Assembly: GCF_003429665.1 (NCBI RefSeq)
Contig: NZ_QUWK01000005.1
Coordinates: 62,001-126,000, forward strand
Direction: 5' to 3'
DNA: 64,000 nt
Source of the DNA: Sphaerochaeta halotolerans
Lineage (GTDB): Bacteria; Spirochaetota; Spirochaetia; Sphaerochaetales; Sphaerochaetaceae
Part shown: piece by piece, positions 40,574-48,994 of the stretch
Numbering within the stretch: position 1 is the stretch's first letter
Layout of the letters: every line of letters begins with the position of its first letter
Notes under the pieces: generated by a model
What the model was told of the DNA's origin: nothing
The model's input: the letters and a program-made list of their open reading frames with translations, nothing else
Databases searched by the model: none
Translations under genes and position numbers: made by a program

Positions 40574-41666
40574 AGGCGTTGAGTGCAAATTGACGTACCT
40601 CCTCACGGGTACCCTTGAAGCGATACAGGAAAGCCTCGCTGTCAAAATCTCTATAGGATTCCTGAAACTGGGTGCTGTTATGAAGGTAATCATAGGCAAA
40701 GAGATTGGTTGGCCATAGCTTGTAGAGGGTATGAATCTGACGGTCTATCTCTTGGGCAACCTGGTCAGAATTCTCCCACACGCCTTCCAGCGGAGTACCA
40801 AAAGCGATATGCACATTACCCTTGTAGCCTTTCATTCCACGAGAGATGGAGATTAAATCTTCATATCGTTTCTTGGAATGCTCGCCTTTTGCCTTACGAG
40901 CCACTTCCTCCCCTGCCTTGATCAAATCACAGGGATCATACTCATAGCTAATGGCAACAGGAACGATACGACAGCTGTTCACCACTTCAGAGAAGGTAAC
41001 TCCCTTCTTTTTCTGGGAGAGATGGAGCATCTTGATGATTGCTGGAGTTGTTACATCGATTCCATCTTTTGCCCTTCCACTCTTCTGAGCAACCCAAATT
41101 GATTTGTTTTCCTCAGTGATCAACTCAACAAAATAGGCACTAAGACGAATGGACTCCAAGTATTTCTCTCGCATGGGAAGCGTTCGTTTGACGGTCACCC
41201 CTCCATTAAGCTTGAACAAATCGGTGACAAACTGATCGGTCAGTAGATTATCTCCGACTGCCATCTCACAGAACATCTTTCCTCCACGTTGGAGCGCAAT
41301 GTCAATCAAGGCGCAATCAAGCACGATATCCCGATGATTACTCATGAACAAGTACGCTTTGTCTTTTTCAATCTGCTCTAACCCATCAAAGGAGAAGGTG
41401 TTTATACTTTTCTCGATGATGGCAGGAAGGAATATACCTGCGGTAATATGCTCCTGGAATTCATTGTAGCTCGTTACCTTTTCCAGCTTTGAAAAAATTG
41501 ATTTTGCATACGTCTCAATCTTTTGTCGTTCTGCTTCCGTCTCTACAGGTCCGAGTGATGAGAGAATCCGCAACAGAGCATCTTTATTCTTGAGAACCCG
41601 ATCGATTGCGTTACGAACATCCTCCCCCCTATAGGGGGCTATGTCTTTATACTGTTCTATATTCAT
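40530..41666 (-). CDS. 1-acylglycerol-3-phosphate acyltransferase-like (PlsC family)
   Basis: 378 residues. The catalytic acyltransferase box is YLFMSNHRDIVLDCALID (NHxxxxD form, about residues 109-115). A later block SIWVAQKSGRAKDGID stands where EGTRS-type substrate contacts occur. The protein is longer than single-domain PlsC enzymes, with an N-terminal helical region of about 90 residues. It should transfer acyl chains to lysophospholipid or a similar acceptor at the inner membrane. It starts three bases after the DHOD-like stop. Confidence 0.83.
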   Translation of the reverse strand: MNIEQYKDIAPYRGEDVRNAIDRVLKNKDALLRILSSLGPVETEAERQKIETYAKSIFSKLEKVTSYNEFQEHITAGIFLPAIIEKSINTFSFDGLEQIEKDKAYLFMSNHRDIVLDCALIDIALQRGGKMFCEMAVGDNLLTDQFVTDLFKLNGGVTVKRTLPMREKYLESIRLSAYFVELITEENKSIWVAQKSGRAKDGIDVTTPAIIKMLHLSQKKKGVTFSEVVNSCRIVPVAISYEYDPCDLIKAGEEVARKAKGEHSKKRYEDLISISRGMKGYKGNVHIAFGTPLEGVWENSDQVAQEIDRQIHTLYKLWPTNLFAYDYLHNSTQFQESYRDFDSEAFLYRFKGTREEVRQFALNAYANPVVSYLAAQKK

Positions 41667-41669
41667 GGT

Positions 41670-42662
41670 TCAACCCTTTTGAGCTTCCAGAATTGACTTC
41701 ATATACTGGACGCGTTCCCATTTCGCGGGGTCCGGCATCTTTTCTTGGGCCAACTTGCCATTGAAGTCAGGAATACTGGAATAGTCGTGTAAATCCATCC
41801 AATCGGAGAGCTCCTTCTCCATTTTTGCTACTGAAGAGAGTCCTTGCTTCAGCAAAACGGAGCACAACTGGACGGCCTTCGCTCCGGCAAGCAACTGCTT
41901 CACCACAGTGCTTCCACTGTGGATACCGGTAGCAGCACAGATATCATAACGGACTTCCTCGCTCATCAAGGCAGTCCAACGTAGACTCAATGCATATTCG
42001 TCCTTGCTACTTATCATCTGTGCAGGGACCAAAGCAAGCTTGTTGATGTCAATGTCAGGACTATAGAAACGGTTGAACAGTACTACTCCATCAATGGAGA
42101 GTTCATCAAGCCGTCTGAGCATGTTTGCCAATGAGGAGAATGCCGGCCCCATTTTCAAACTGATTGGAAGTTTGAGTTGCTTTCTGGCACTTTTCACGAG
42201 AGAGAGATATTCCTTCTCAATGGCAGGTCCCTCCACCTCAACGTCTGCGGCGACCACATAGCGATTCAACTCAATTGCATCAGCACCACAGGATATGAAA
42301 CGCTTTGCATACTCAATCCAACTTCCATTTTGTCTGCAGTTGATACTGGCAATAACAGGAATATCCAATGCCTGTTTTGCATCCACGAGCAGGGTAAGAT
42401 ACGCATCAATAGACTGCTCCATGCTCGCTTGTTTCATGAACCCATACGCATCAGCATGGGTAAGATATGCATTTGACTCATCTACAGCTGACTCACTGTC
42501 AACGTCTATCTGTTCTTCGAATATGGATTTTAGAACAACTGCTGACAATCCTGCATCTTCACAACGTTTCAGGTTATCCAATGATGATGTAAGAGGGCTG
42601 CTCCCTGCAATCAAGGGGTTCTTCAATTTCAATCCAAGATATGATGTAGACAGGTCTGCCAT
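41670..42662 (-). CDS. Dihydroorotate dehydrogenase-like flavoprotein
   Basis: 330-residue TIM-barrel protein of the DHOD-like type. It has GLKLKNPLIAGSSPLTSSLD at the N-terminus, VLKSIFEEQI, LPISLKMGPAFSSLANMLRR, and the FMN-phosphate loop IHSGSTVVKQLLAGAKAVQL. True class 1 DHODs have a catalytic cysteine loop that I do not see here, and no pyr gene is nearby, so this belongs to the common but uncharacterised DHOD-like group. It may reduce another pyrimidine-like substrate. GAGGAG precedes the ATG. First gene of a three-gene set with the acyltransferase and lipoprotein. Confidence 0.78.
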   Translation of the reverse strand: MADLSTSYLGLKLKNPLIAGSSPLTSSLDNLKRCEDAGLSAVVLKSIFEEQIDVDSESAVDESNAYLTHADAYGFMKQASMEQSIDAYLTLLVDAKQALDIPVIASINCRQNGSWIEYAKRFISCGADAIELNRYVVAADVEVEGPAIEKEYLSLVKSARKQLKLPISLKMGPAFSSLANMLRRLDELSIDGVVLFNRFYSPDIDINKLALVPAQMISSKDEYALSLRWTALMSEEVRYDICAATGIHSGSTVVKQLLAGAKAVQLCSVLLKQGLSSVAKMEKELSDWMDLHDYSSIPDFNGKLAQEKMPDPAKWERVQYMKSILEAQKG

Positions 42663-42808
42663 ACTATTTCTCTCCTCAAGTGGTACGTATCATCCATGCC
42701 ATTGACACAGCATGAGGTAGTATAGCATGAAAGAACATGTTTCTCTATAACCTACAACGGGTTTTATCAACATCTACAGGTTGGGTATGTAAATACTGGC
42801 CATACATA

Positions 42809-42838
42809 TTGTAGGGTGCCTTTTCAGGCACCCTACAA
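42809..42838. terminator. Strong hairpin downstream of the lrp gene
   Basis: A perfect 12-bp stem (TTGTAGGGTGCC and GGCACCCTACAA) with a six-base loop. Neither side has a T run, so it may act as a mRNA 3' stabiliser or a factor-aided terminator of the serA-serC-lrp operon. Confidence 0.6.
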
Positions 42839-42858
42839 CAGGTATTCTACACAAAGGA

Positions 42859-43314
42859 CTACAGGATATAAGGGATTCTCAGATTATGTGACTGATAGAC
42901 CACAAAGGTCTCCACCTCTGAAATCTCTGAAATCTTATCAAGTTCAGTCTTGAAGAAATCCAGGAGACTCAATCCTTCATCCTCACTCAGTACCAAATGG
43001 ACGATCAAATCATAGCGACCGGTAACCACAGAAGCAGAGATGATCCCTCGGAGGCCTGAAAACTCTTTGGCTTTTCTCTCCAAGTCAAGGGTTTTTAGCT
43101 TCACCCCCATCATGACCACCTGCAACCCAGGTATTACTTCCGGATTCACCAAGCCGGAAATCTCCAGTACCCCTTCTTCAATCAACTTATTGACACGGGC
43201 ACGGACCGTATTCTCGGTGATGCTCAACTCTTCAGCAATAGCACTAAAAGGTTTTCTACCATCACGCAACTGTCTAATTATCGCTTTGTTCGTCTCATCC
43301 ATTTTCACTTTCAT
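42859..43314 (-). CDS. Lrp/AsnC-family transcriptional regulator
   Basis: 151 residues. The N-terminal winged HTH contains IIRQLRDGRKPFSAIAEELS and ITENTVRARVNKLIEEGVLE. The C-terminal RAM domain (VVMMGVKLKTLDLERKAKEF, VTGRYDLIVHLVLSEDEGL) binds amino-acid effectors in this family. It starts four bases after serC in one operon with serA and serC, so it probably controls serine synthesis in response to serine or a related amino acid. A strong hairpin lies behind it. Confidence 0.88.
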   Translation of the reverse strand: MKVKMDETNKAIIRQLRDGRKPFSAIAEELSITENTVRARVNKLIEEGVLEISGLVNPEVIPGLQVVMMGVKLKTLDLERKAKEFSGLRGIISASVVTGRYDLIVHLVLSEDEGLSLLDFFKTELDKISEISEVETFVVYQSHNLRIPYIL

Positions 43315-43318
43315 GCTG

Positions 43319-44401
43319 TCACCCGTTTTTCCTTTCGAATTCCTTCATGAACTGGGCAAGAGCCACAACATCTTCGACAGGAAGTGCATTGTAAATACTA
43401 GCCCTAAGCCCACCAACGGAACGGTGGCCCTTGAGGCCAAGCATGCCTTCCTTCTTTGATTCTTCGACGAACTTAGCTTCCAGCTCCTCATTGGGCAGAC
43501 GGAAAACGATATTCATTCTGGAGCGGTATGCAGCGTCTACAGGGCTACGGAAGAAGGAGGAGTTGTCAATGGTATCATAGATGATACTGCTCTTTTCAAT
43601 GGCACGCTTCAACATACCTTCTGTTCCACCGTTAGCCTTGATCCACTCAAGAACCAGCTTCACTGCCCAGATGGAGAACACAGGAGGGGTATTGTACAAC
43701 CCTTTGTTCTTGCTATGCAGTTTGTAGTCCATATATGCGGTGAGGTTGGAATTCTGCTTTTCCAGCAGGGACTTTTTCATGATAATAAAGGTAGCGCCTG
43801 CAGGACCAAGATTCTTCTGCACCCCTCCATAGATCATAGAAAACGAATCAACAGGAATTGGACGACTGAAAATATCGCTGGACATATCGCCGATCAAGGG
43901 TACGGAACCAGTATCGGGGAAATCCTGCCACTCAATTCCTCCAATCGTCTCATTGGAGCAGAGATAGAGATAACTGGAATTCTCGCTCGGCTTCACTGTT
44001 TTAGGATCAGGAAGACTGGAATAATTGTTAGCCTTTCCATCATAATAGTAATTGACCTTTCCAAGCTTCTCGGCATCATCAGCTGCCTTGTTTGACCAGG
44101 TACCACTTCGGATGTAATCGGCAACACTTCCTGGACGCAGGAAGTTCATGGGGATCATGGTGAACTGCAGGGTAGCTCCACCACCCAGGAAATACACATC
44201 ATACTCATCACTGATGCCCAGCAGTTCCCTGAAAAGAGCAAGACACTGGTCGTACATCTCTTCAAACATACCACCACGGTGACTGGCCTCGATCATAGAC
44301 AATCCTTGTCCCTTGAAATCGACCATATCTTCCTTGAGTTTCTCCAATACCTCTACAGGCATTACCGAGGGACCTGCAAAATAGTTTTTCTTCCGTTCCA
44401 T
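43319..44401 (-). CDS. serC: Phosphoserine aminotransferase
   Basis: 360-residue fold-type I PLP enzyme. It begins NYFAGPSVMPVEVLEKLKED, has EASHRGGMFEEMYDQC and FLGGGATLQFTMIPMNFL, and the PLP-binding lysine in SMIYGGVQKNLGPAGATFII. It converts 3-phosphohydroxypyruvate and glutamate to phosphoserine. The ATG overlaps the serA stop (TGATG), so the two are translationally coupled. serB, the last step, is not in this window. Confidence 0.92.
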   Translation of the reverse strand: MERKKNYFAGPSVMPVEVLEKLKEDMVDFKGQGLSMIEASHRGGMFEEMYDQCLALFRELLGISDEYDVYFLGGGATLQFTMIPMNFLRPGSVADYIRSGTWSNKAADDAEKLGKVNYYYDGKANNYSSLPDPKTVKPSENSSYLYLCSNETIGGIEWQDFPDTGSVPLIGDMSSDIFSRPIPVDSFSMIYGGVQKNLGPAGATFIIMKKSLLEKQNSNLTAYMDYKLHSKNKGLYNTPPVFSIWAVKLVLEWIKANGGTEGMLKRAIEKSSIIYDTIDNSSFFRSPVDAAYRSRMNIVFRLPNEELEAKFVEESKKEGMLGLKGHRSVGGLRASIYNALPVEDVVALAQFMKEFERKNG

Positions 44402-45285
44402 CAGATTACTCCTTCCTTCTTCAATCCATCCAGAATTTCATAGGCTTCATCACCAATACGGGCAAGATTCTCCACACTATTGGCCCCGACATGCGGGGTA
44501 AGGGTCACACGTTCAGCCTTGAGAATGGGATAGTCCTCTGCAGGAGGATCGGTTGGCCAGACATCTGTGCAATACCAACTGACCGTTCCATCTTCAAGCA
44601 TGGAAACCATATCATCCTCCTGAACACAGCCTGCACGGCCAGTATTGATGATGACTGGCTTTTTGGAACAATGGGCTAGCAATGTTCTGCAGACCATGCC
44701 CTCAGTCTCATCGGTAAGAGGAAGATGCAGAGAGATGTAATCAGCATCCTTCACTGCTTCCTCGGGAGTTTTTTTCATCTCCGCTGCGTCGCTGTCCTTT
44801 ACATACTTGTCATAGGCTACTACGTTCATACCGAATGCTTTCGCACGTTCAGCAACCTTGCGAGCAATATTACCGATACCAAATAGACAGAGTGTTTTTC
44901 CGTAGAGCTCGGTTCTCTTCATACTCTTGAGCCATTGCCCATTCTTCATTCCATTATGATAGGCTACAAGGTTGCAGGGGGTGCTGAGCATCAGTGCAAA
45001 AGCCAATTCAGCAACCGCAATTGCTGATGATTTTGGGGTATTCCGAACCACAATGCCCTTGCTCTCTGCATATGCCTTGTCGATGTTGTCTATACCGACA
45101 CCACCGCGAATGATAACCTTCAGGTTAGGTGCCTGATCAATATAGTCCTTGGTACATTTGGTCTTGCTCCGTACCAGAACAACATGCGCCTCTCCAAGGC
45201 GGCTCTTGTCTGTTGTGACCTCTCCAAATGTGGTCAGTTTCTCTGCCAGCACATCATCAAAGGCGTCAGAAATGAGAATTAGCAT
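44401..45285 (-). CDS. serA: D-3-phosphoglycerate dehydrogenase, short form
   Basis: 294 residues. NAD-binding loop LCLFGIGNIARKVAERAKAF. The substrate region has RGGVGIDNIDKAYAESKGI, and the catalytic Arg and His lie in INTGRAGCVQEDDM and LTPHVGANSVENLARIGDEA. It lacks the C-terminal ACT regulatory domain found in E. coli SerA, so serine feedback through that domain is absent. It oxidises 3-phosphoglycerate to 3-phosphohydroxypyruvate. First gene of serA-serC-lrp; the Lrp-type regulator may replace allosteric control. The gap upstream (45286-45479) shows no gene. Confidence 0.9.
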   Translation of the reverse strand: MLILISDAFDDVLAEKLTTFGEVTTDKSRLGEAHVVLVRSKTKCTKDYIDQAPNLKVIIRGGVGIDNIDKAYAESKGIVVRNTPKSSAIAVAELAFALMLSTPCNLVAYHNGMKNGQWLKSMKRTELYGKTLCLFGIGNIARKVAERAKAFGMNVVAYDKYVKDSDAAEMKKTPEEAVKDADYISLHLPLTDETEGMVCRTLLAHCSKKPVIINTGRAGCVQEDDMVSMLEDGTVSWYCTDVWPTDPPAEDYPILKAERVTLTPHVGANSVENLARIGDEAYEILDGLKKEGVI

Positions 45286-45479
45286 AGTTGTACGTTCCTC
45301 TCTCTATAGCGTATTTTTCGGGGTTGCGTCTCCCCGTGACTTTCTACTAGAAGAATTGTACACCAGAAACCACCATTTTGTCTAATTTAATTTACATTTT
45401 TTGACGGATAAAGAAAATTTCCCATAAAATCTTTCTGAATAGGAAGAATTAAAAGAATTCTATAATTGATATAGGTTTT

Positions 45480-45636
45480 TATTCCCCAACGGAGCGAGAG
45501 GAAAGGAATCAGCATGATGGCCCCTCTCCCGAACGAGTGCCGGGAAAGCAAGGTGAAATACCCCGTCCCTTGGGGCGGTAAAGGAGGCAACGCCTCCTGA
45601 GTCCAGGGCTTGCCCTGGGGTATTGATACCTTTCAT
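45480..45636 (-). repeat. Dispersed repeat, copy 3 (full length)
   Basis: Reverse-strand copy of the same element as 4475-4632. Read on the minus strand it starts ATGAAAGGTATCAATACCCC and ends at GTTGGGGAATAAA. It contains tight hairpins, CCAGGGC AA GCCCTGG and GGAGGC GTT GCCTCC. The internal frame (MKGINTPGQALDSGGVASFT, then APRDGVFHLAFPALVRERG) stays open for about 58 codons. It sits between serA and rpsU. Confidence 0.85.
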
Positions 45637-45652
45637 TAGCGATAGTCATATG

Positions 45653-45680
45653 AAAAAACCGCCGGGCATGCCGACGGTTT
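45653..45680 (-). terminator. Intrinsic terminator of rpsU
   Basis: On the minus strand AAACCG and CGGTTT close an imperfect GC-rich stem over GCATGC, followed by TTTTTT. It begins a few bases behind the rpsU stop. Confidence 0.85.
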
Positions 45681-45686
45681 GGTGTT

Positions 45687-45896
45687 CTAGTAGTTCTTTG
45701 AGCCGTGCAGTTTCCGCACCTTCTTCATCTGCTTGCGCGCAAGCGCTTTCTTTTTCCTGTTGAGGATAGTGGAGGGCTTCTCAAAGTACTCCCGCTTTTT
45801 CCATTCGCGGATAATCCCCTCTTTCTCAACCATGCGCTTGAAACGCTTGATGGATTTCTCAAGAGGTTCATTGTCATCTACTTTTACAAATGCCAT
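45687..45896 (-). CDS. rpsU: 30S ribosomal protein bS21
   Basis: 69 residues, the normal bS21 size. [20 protein letters not shown] then [17 protein letters not shown] is the family core, and the C-terminal tail is very basic ([20 protein letters not shown]). bS21 assists start-site selection on the 30S subunit. The ATG at 45896 has GGGGGGTGAT upstream; an in-frame ATG at 45908 is not needed. A terminator follows directly. Confidence 0.95.
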   Translation of the reverse strand: MAFVKVDDNEPLEKSIKRFKRMVEKEGIIREWKKREYFEKPSTILNRKKKALARKQMKKVRKLHGSKNY

Positions 45897-45990
45897 ATAT
45901 AAAATCACCCCCCTTCCCGATTACTGGGTTCAGCTTGACGTAGAGTAGATTGCAATAAATATACAGTACATGTCAAGTACACCCAAGAGA

Positions 45991-48123
45991 TTATTCGGTT
46001 CGCTTCAAGTCCAAAATGGTCAATTGCAGACTTTCCTGATTTCGAAAATAATTTCTTCCCAATCGAAACGCAACATTGACACGGTCTCCCTTGTCGAAAT
46101 CACTTCCCACACGGTCTCCAGCACGCCAGAACAATGCCGGCCATTTGTACTGCCCGAATGCCAGGGTCAACTTAACATGCTGAACACTACCACCCTTGTT
46201 GTTCATGAATTGGATATCCTCTATTTGGGCTCCCTCCATCATCAACACCAGTGGGGGGTTCTTTTCGCCATACGGCTCAAAGAATTCCACTACCTTGATG
46301 ATATTGGGTGTCATATAGATATCTGGTAGCGTTACATCGATGACCAATTCATCTTCTGTCTCATCGATCATGCAATCCATGGTATCGATCTCATCAGCGA
46401 CACGCTTCTTGAATTCCACAAGATGTTCGACATCCATAGAAAACCCACCTGCACAGGTATGCCCTCCAAAGTCCTGAAATAGATCACTGAAACGAGAGAG
46501 GAACTCACGAGCATCAAAATGATCAGGGCTGCGCATCGAAGCGGAAACCCTCGTCTCATCCACTGTTGCAAGGACGATGGCTGGCGCATTGTACTGCCTG
46601 AGCAAACGACTTGCCATCAAACCAGTAATGCCCCTTGAAAGGGTGCTGTCCTCAACCAAGACCAACTTGCTTCCCGATGCTTCAAAGCTCTCTTGTGCAC
46701 TGCTTTTCATCCGCTCCCAAGCATCTTCCCCTAGTTTTTGTCGTTCCTTGTTCAGTTTGATCAATTCTCCTGCCAAGGATTCTGCTTCGTACAAATCTTC
46801 TGCAAGCAACATTTCCAAAGCAACCGTCGGCTTCCCCATCCTTCCAGATGCATTGATTACCGGGCTGATCTGCCATGAGATATCGCTCGTTGAGAGCTGT
46901 TTTCCCATCAGGTTCTGCATGGAAAAAAGCGGAAGCAGGTTCTTCCTGCGACCTTGCGCAAGTACCTTGAGCCCACGCTTCACAAGAATACGGTTTTCAT
47001 TCTCCATCGGCATTAAGTCTGCAACCGTACCTATGGCTACCAAATCAAGTACCGATTCATACTCAGCATCAAGGGAAGGATATCGCTTCATACAGTATGC
47101 GATGAAGAGTGTGTAGAGAACCTGCAACTCATCCTTTCCATGGGGTGAATAGCGTACAGCCCTGCTGATATTGGAAAGGGCAAACAGCCCCTTCCCTTTT
47201 ACCACCGGAAGGACTGCTTCCATTTCACTGCGCATATCAACAAGATGGATATCTATTTTTTTGCCGAAGGCCAGCCGGAGCTGGGCAAGTTCTGCTGCAG
47301 CATCGAGCACCATAATGGGAAGAGCCGATGAGAGGAATGCAAGAGCTTTGCTCTTGCCCACATCAATCAGACCAGGATTGATCTCTTCGATCACGCGATC
47401 TACTACCAGAAGGTTCTCAATTCTCACAGCCTGGATAATTACGGTGTCATGGCCAGGCTGCGCATGCAACAAGATACACTCCTCTCGGTAGAAATCAGTC
47501 TTGCTGAATCTAAGTGCCCAGATTACTTTTGCAACAACACCACATCCTGCAAGATGCTCGAAGGGATATTCACTACCGGGAACTTTCGGGTCAATGATGG
47601 CCAGTGCGGGAGGTAATCTCTCCCCACTGATGTGGTGATCAAGGACAATTGTATCGATTCCCAGACTATGTGCGTACGCAATCTCATCAAAATTTGAAAT
47701 ACCACAATCCACGGTGATGATCAGAGTGACATTCTGTTGCGAAACAAGGTCTACACCTTCCATGGTAAGCCCATACGGCTCATCACCATCGGGAAGCTTA
47801 TAGCTGACATCCAGTGACAAAGCACGAAGCTCCTGCACCAACAAAGCTGTGCTGGTGATGCCATCAACATCACGATCCCCGAATACACAGACCTTCTCTC
47901 CTTCAGTAACCGCTTCATTGATTCGATCCACCACCTCTTCCATATCATCGAAAAGGAACGGATTATGGAGATAGGAGAGCTCACTCTCCAAATAAAACTT
48001 AATCTGCTCTCGGCCGGTCAAGCCTCGTCTAGCAAGAATTGAGGAACTAATGACATCCAAGCCATACTGCTCATGTAGACGGCGGATGTCCTGAGACAAA
48101 ATAGGAGATTTTTTCCAAACCAT
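45991..48123 (-). CDS. recJ: Single-stranded-DNA-specific exonuclease RecJ
   Basis: 710 residues. The DHH phosphoesterase motifs are present: VCVFGDRDVDGITSTALLV (DRDVDG at 83-88), TLIITVDCGISNFDEIAYAH, IVLDHHISGERLPPAL (DHH at 162-164) and CGVVAKVIWALRF. The DHHA1 glycine motif is GGHTCAGGFSMDVEHL, and an OB-like C-terminal domain follows. It is well over 100 residues longer than E. coli RecJ because of an inserted region at about 215-330. RecJ degrades single strands 5' to 3' in recombination and repair. The start at 48123 has AAAGGTTG; recO lies next upstream in the same direction. Confidence 0.92.
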   Translation of the reverse strand: MVWKKSPILSQDIRRLHEQYGLDVISSSILARRGLTGREQIKFYLESELSYLHNPFLFDDMEEVVDRINEAVTEGEKVCVFGDRDVDGITSTALLVQELRALSLDVSYKLPDGDEPYGLTMEGVDLVSQQNVTLIITVDCGISNFDEIAYAHSLGIDTIVLDHHISGERLPPALAIIDPKVPGSEYPFEHLAGCGVVAKVIWALRFSKTDFYREECILLHAQPGHDTVIIQAVRIENLLVVDRVIEEINPGLIDVGKSKALAFLSSALPIMVLDAAAELAQLRLAFGKKIDIHLVDMRSEMEAVLPVVKGKGLFALSNISRAVRYSPHGKDELQVLYTLFIAYCMKRYPSLDAEYESVLDLVAIGTVADLMPMENENRILVKRGLKVLAQGRRKNLLPLFSMQNLMGKQLSTSDISWQISPVINASGRMGKPTVALEMLLAEDLYEAESLAGELIKLNKERQKLGEDAWERMKSSAQESFEASGSKLVLVEDSTLSRGITGLMASRLLRQYNAPAIVLATVDETRVSASMRSPDHFDAREFLSRFSDLFQDFGGHTCAGGFSMDVEHLVEFKKRVADEIDTMDCMIDETEDELVIDVTLPDIYMTPNIIKVVEFFEPYGEKNPPLVLMMEGAQIEDIQFMNNKGGSVQHVKLTLAFGQYKWPALFWRAGDRVGSDFDKGDRVNVAFRLGRNYFRNQESLQLTILDLKRTE

Positions 48124-48154
48124 ATATAACAACCTTTCACATAAGTATACACAT

Positions 48155-48910
48155 TCAGGTACTTGACGCCTCCCACAAAATGGGAGAAGCAAGTGTTTTG
48201 AGCACCCCCTGGCCAATCATCTGCGCGTACCGCAAAAGATATCGCTTGATCCGTAGCGTGGCAGCATCGCTGAGCGGAACCTGCAGACTCTGTTCGAAGC
48301 CCATGGATGAGGTCACCTCAAGATACCTGCGGGCTCCAGGAGGGAGTAATAGATCTGCATCGAGACTGGCACAAGCTTCACAGCAATGAGCAAGCAGACT
48401 CGTTGAAAAGCTCACAACCTCGTTACTTCCATAGGGTCGGTCACAGATGGGGCACCGCGAGAAGTCTGCACGCAATCCAACCAAATCGCTAAGCTGATGT
48501 ACGAACTGGATAATAACGAGGTCTGTCTTCTGGGGCATGCTGCTCAGATGGTCCAACGCCTGAGAGAGCAATCGATATTCATCAGTACTCTCCCCACCAT
48601 GCACTCTCAGGAGTAATTCACAGAAAAACAAGGCCGCATAGGTAGGGTGCAGGGACTCCCTCAGTTCATCGTGGGTAGCAAGGACGGTGACATCCTTGAG
48701 CGTATAGTCCTTTTTGACTGGATTGTAGTACAAAAAAAACTGCCCATCGGTAAATACTTCAGCCTTAACCGATTTGAGAGACTTCTGAGCTCCATAACTC
48801 AACACATCGATAATACCAAAGTCCACCGTCAATAATTTCAGCCGCCTATTCAACTGGCCGTACCGTTGACTGTGCAACACAATGGCCAAAGACGATACAT
48901 TGCGCTCCAT
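48155..48910 (-). CDS. recO: DNA repair protein RecO
   Basis: 251 residues. N-terminal OB fold (SLAIVLHSQRYGQLNRRLKL, LLTVDFGIIDVLSYGAQKS), a helical C-terminal domain, and a four-cysteine zinc site: CPICDRPYGSNE and HCCEACASLDADLLLPPG. RecO loads RecA with RecR on SSB-coated DNA. The start at 48910 was chosen for GGAGGGCCC directly upstream; the frame extends to 49300, but that part is antisense to the DUF4105 gene. It is 31 bases upstream of recJ, so recO-recJ form a recombination operon. Confidence 0.87.
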   Translation of the reverse strand: MERNVSSLAIVLHSQRYGQLNRRLKLLTVDFGIIDVLSYGAQKSLKSVKAEVFTDGQFFLYYNPVKKDYTLKDVTVLATHDELRESLHPTYAALFFCELLLRVHGGESTDEYRLLSQALDHLSSMPQKTDLVIIQFVHQLSDLVGLRADFSRCPICDRPYGSNEVVSFSTSLLAHCCEACASLDADLLLPPGARRYLEVTSSMGFEQSLQVPLSDAATLRIKRYLLRYAQMIGQGVLKTLASPILWEASST

Positions 48911-48959
48911 GGGCCCTCCATCGGCAAGAGTAGAGTGAACAAGGTAAAAAATCAACTGG

Positions 48960-48988
48960 TTGGAAGAGTCGGCACTCTGTGGTATATT
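48960..48988 (+). promoter_or_regulatory. Promoter reading into the DUF4105 gene
   Basis: TTGGAA (48960-48965), a 17-bp spacer and TATATT (48983-48988). The expected transcription start, near 48994-48996, falls on the GTG start codon itself, so the mRNA could be leaderless. Confidence 0.5.
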
Positions 48989-48994
48989 TGTCGA

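Noticed and set aside
42809-42838. Classical intrinsic terminator for both neighbours
   Set aside because: The stem is strong, but neither strand has a T run after it, so a simple intrinsic terminator is not certain.
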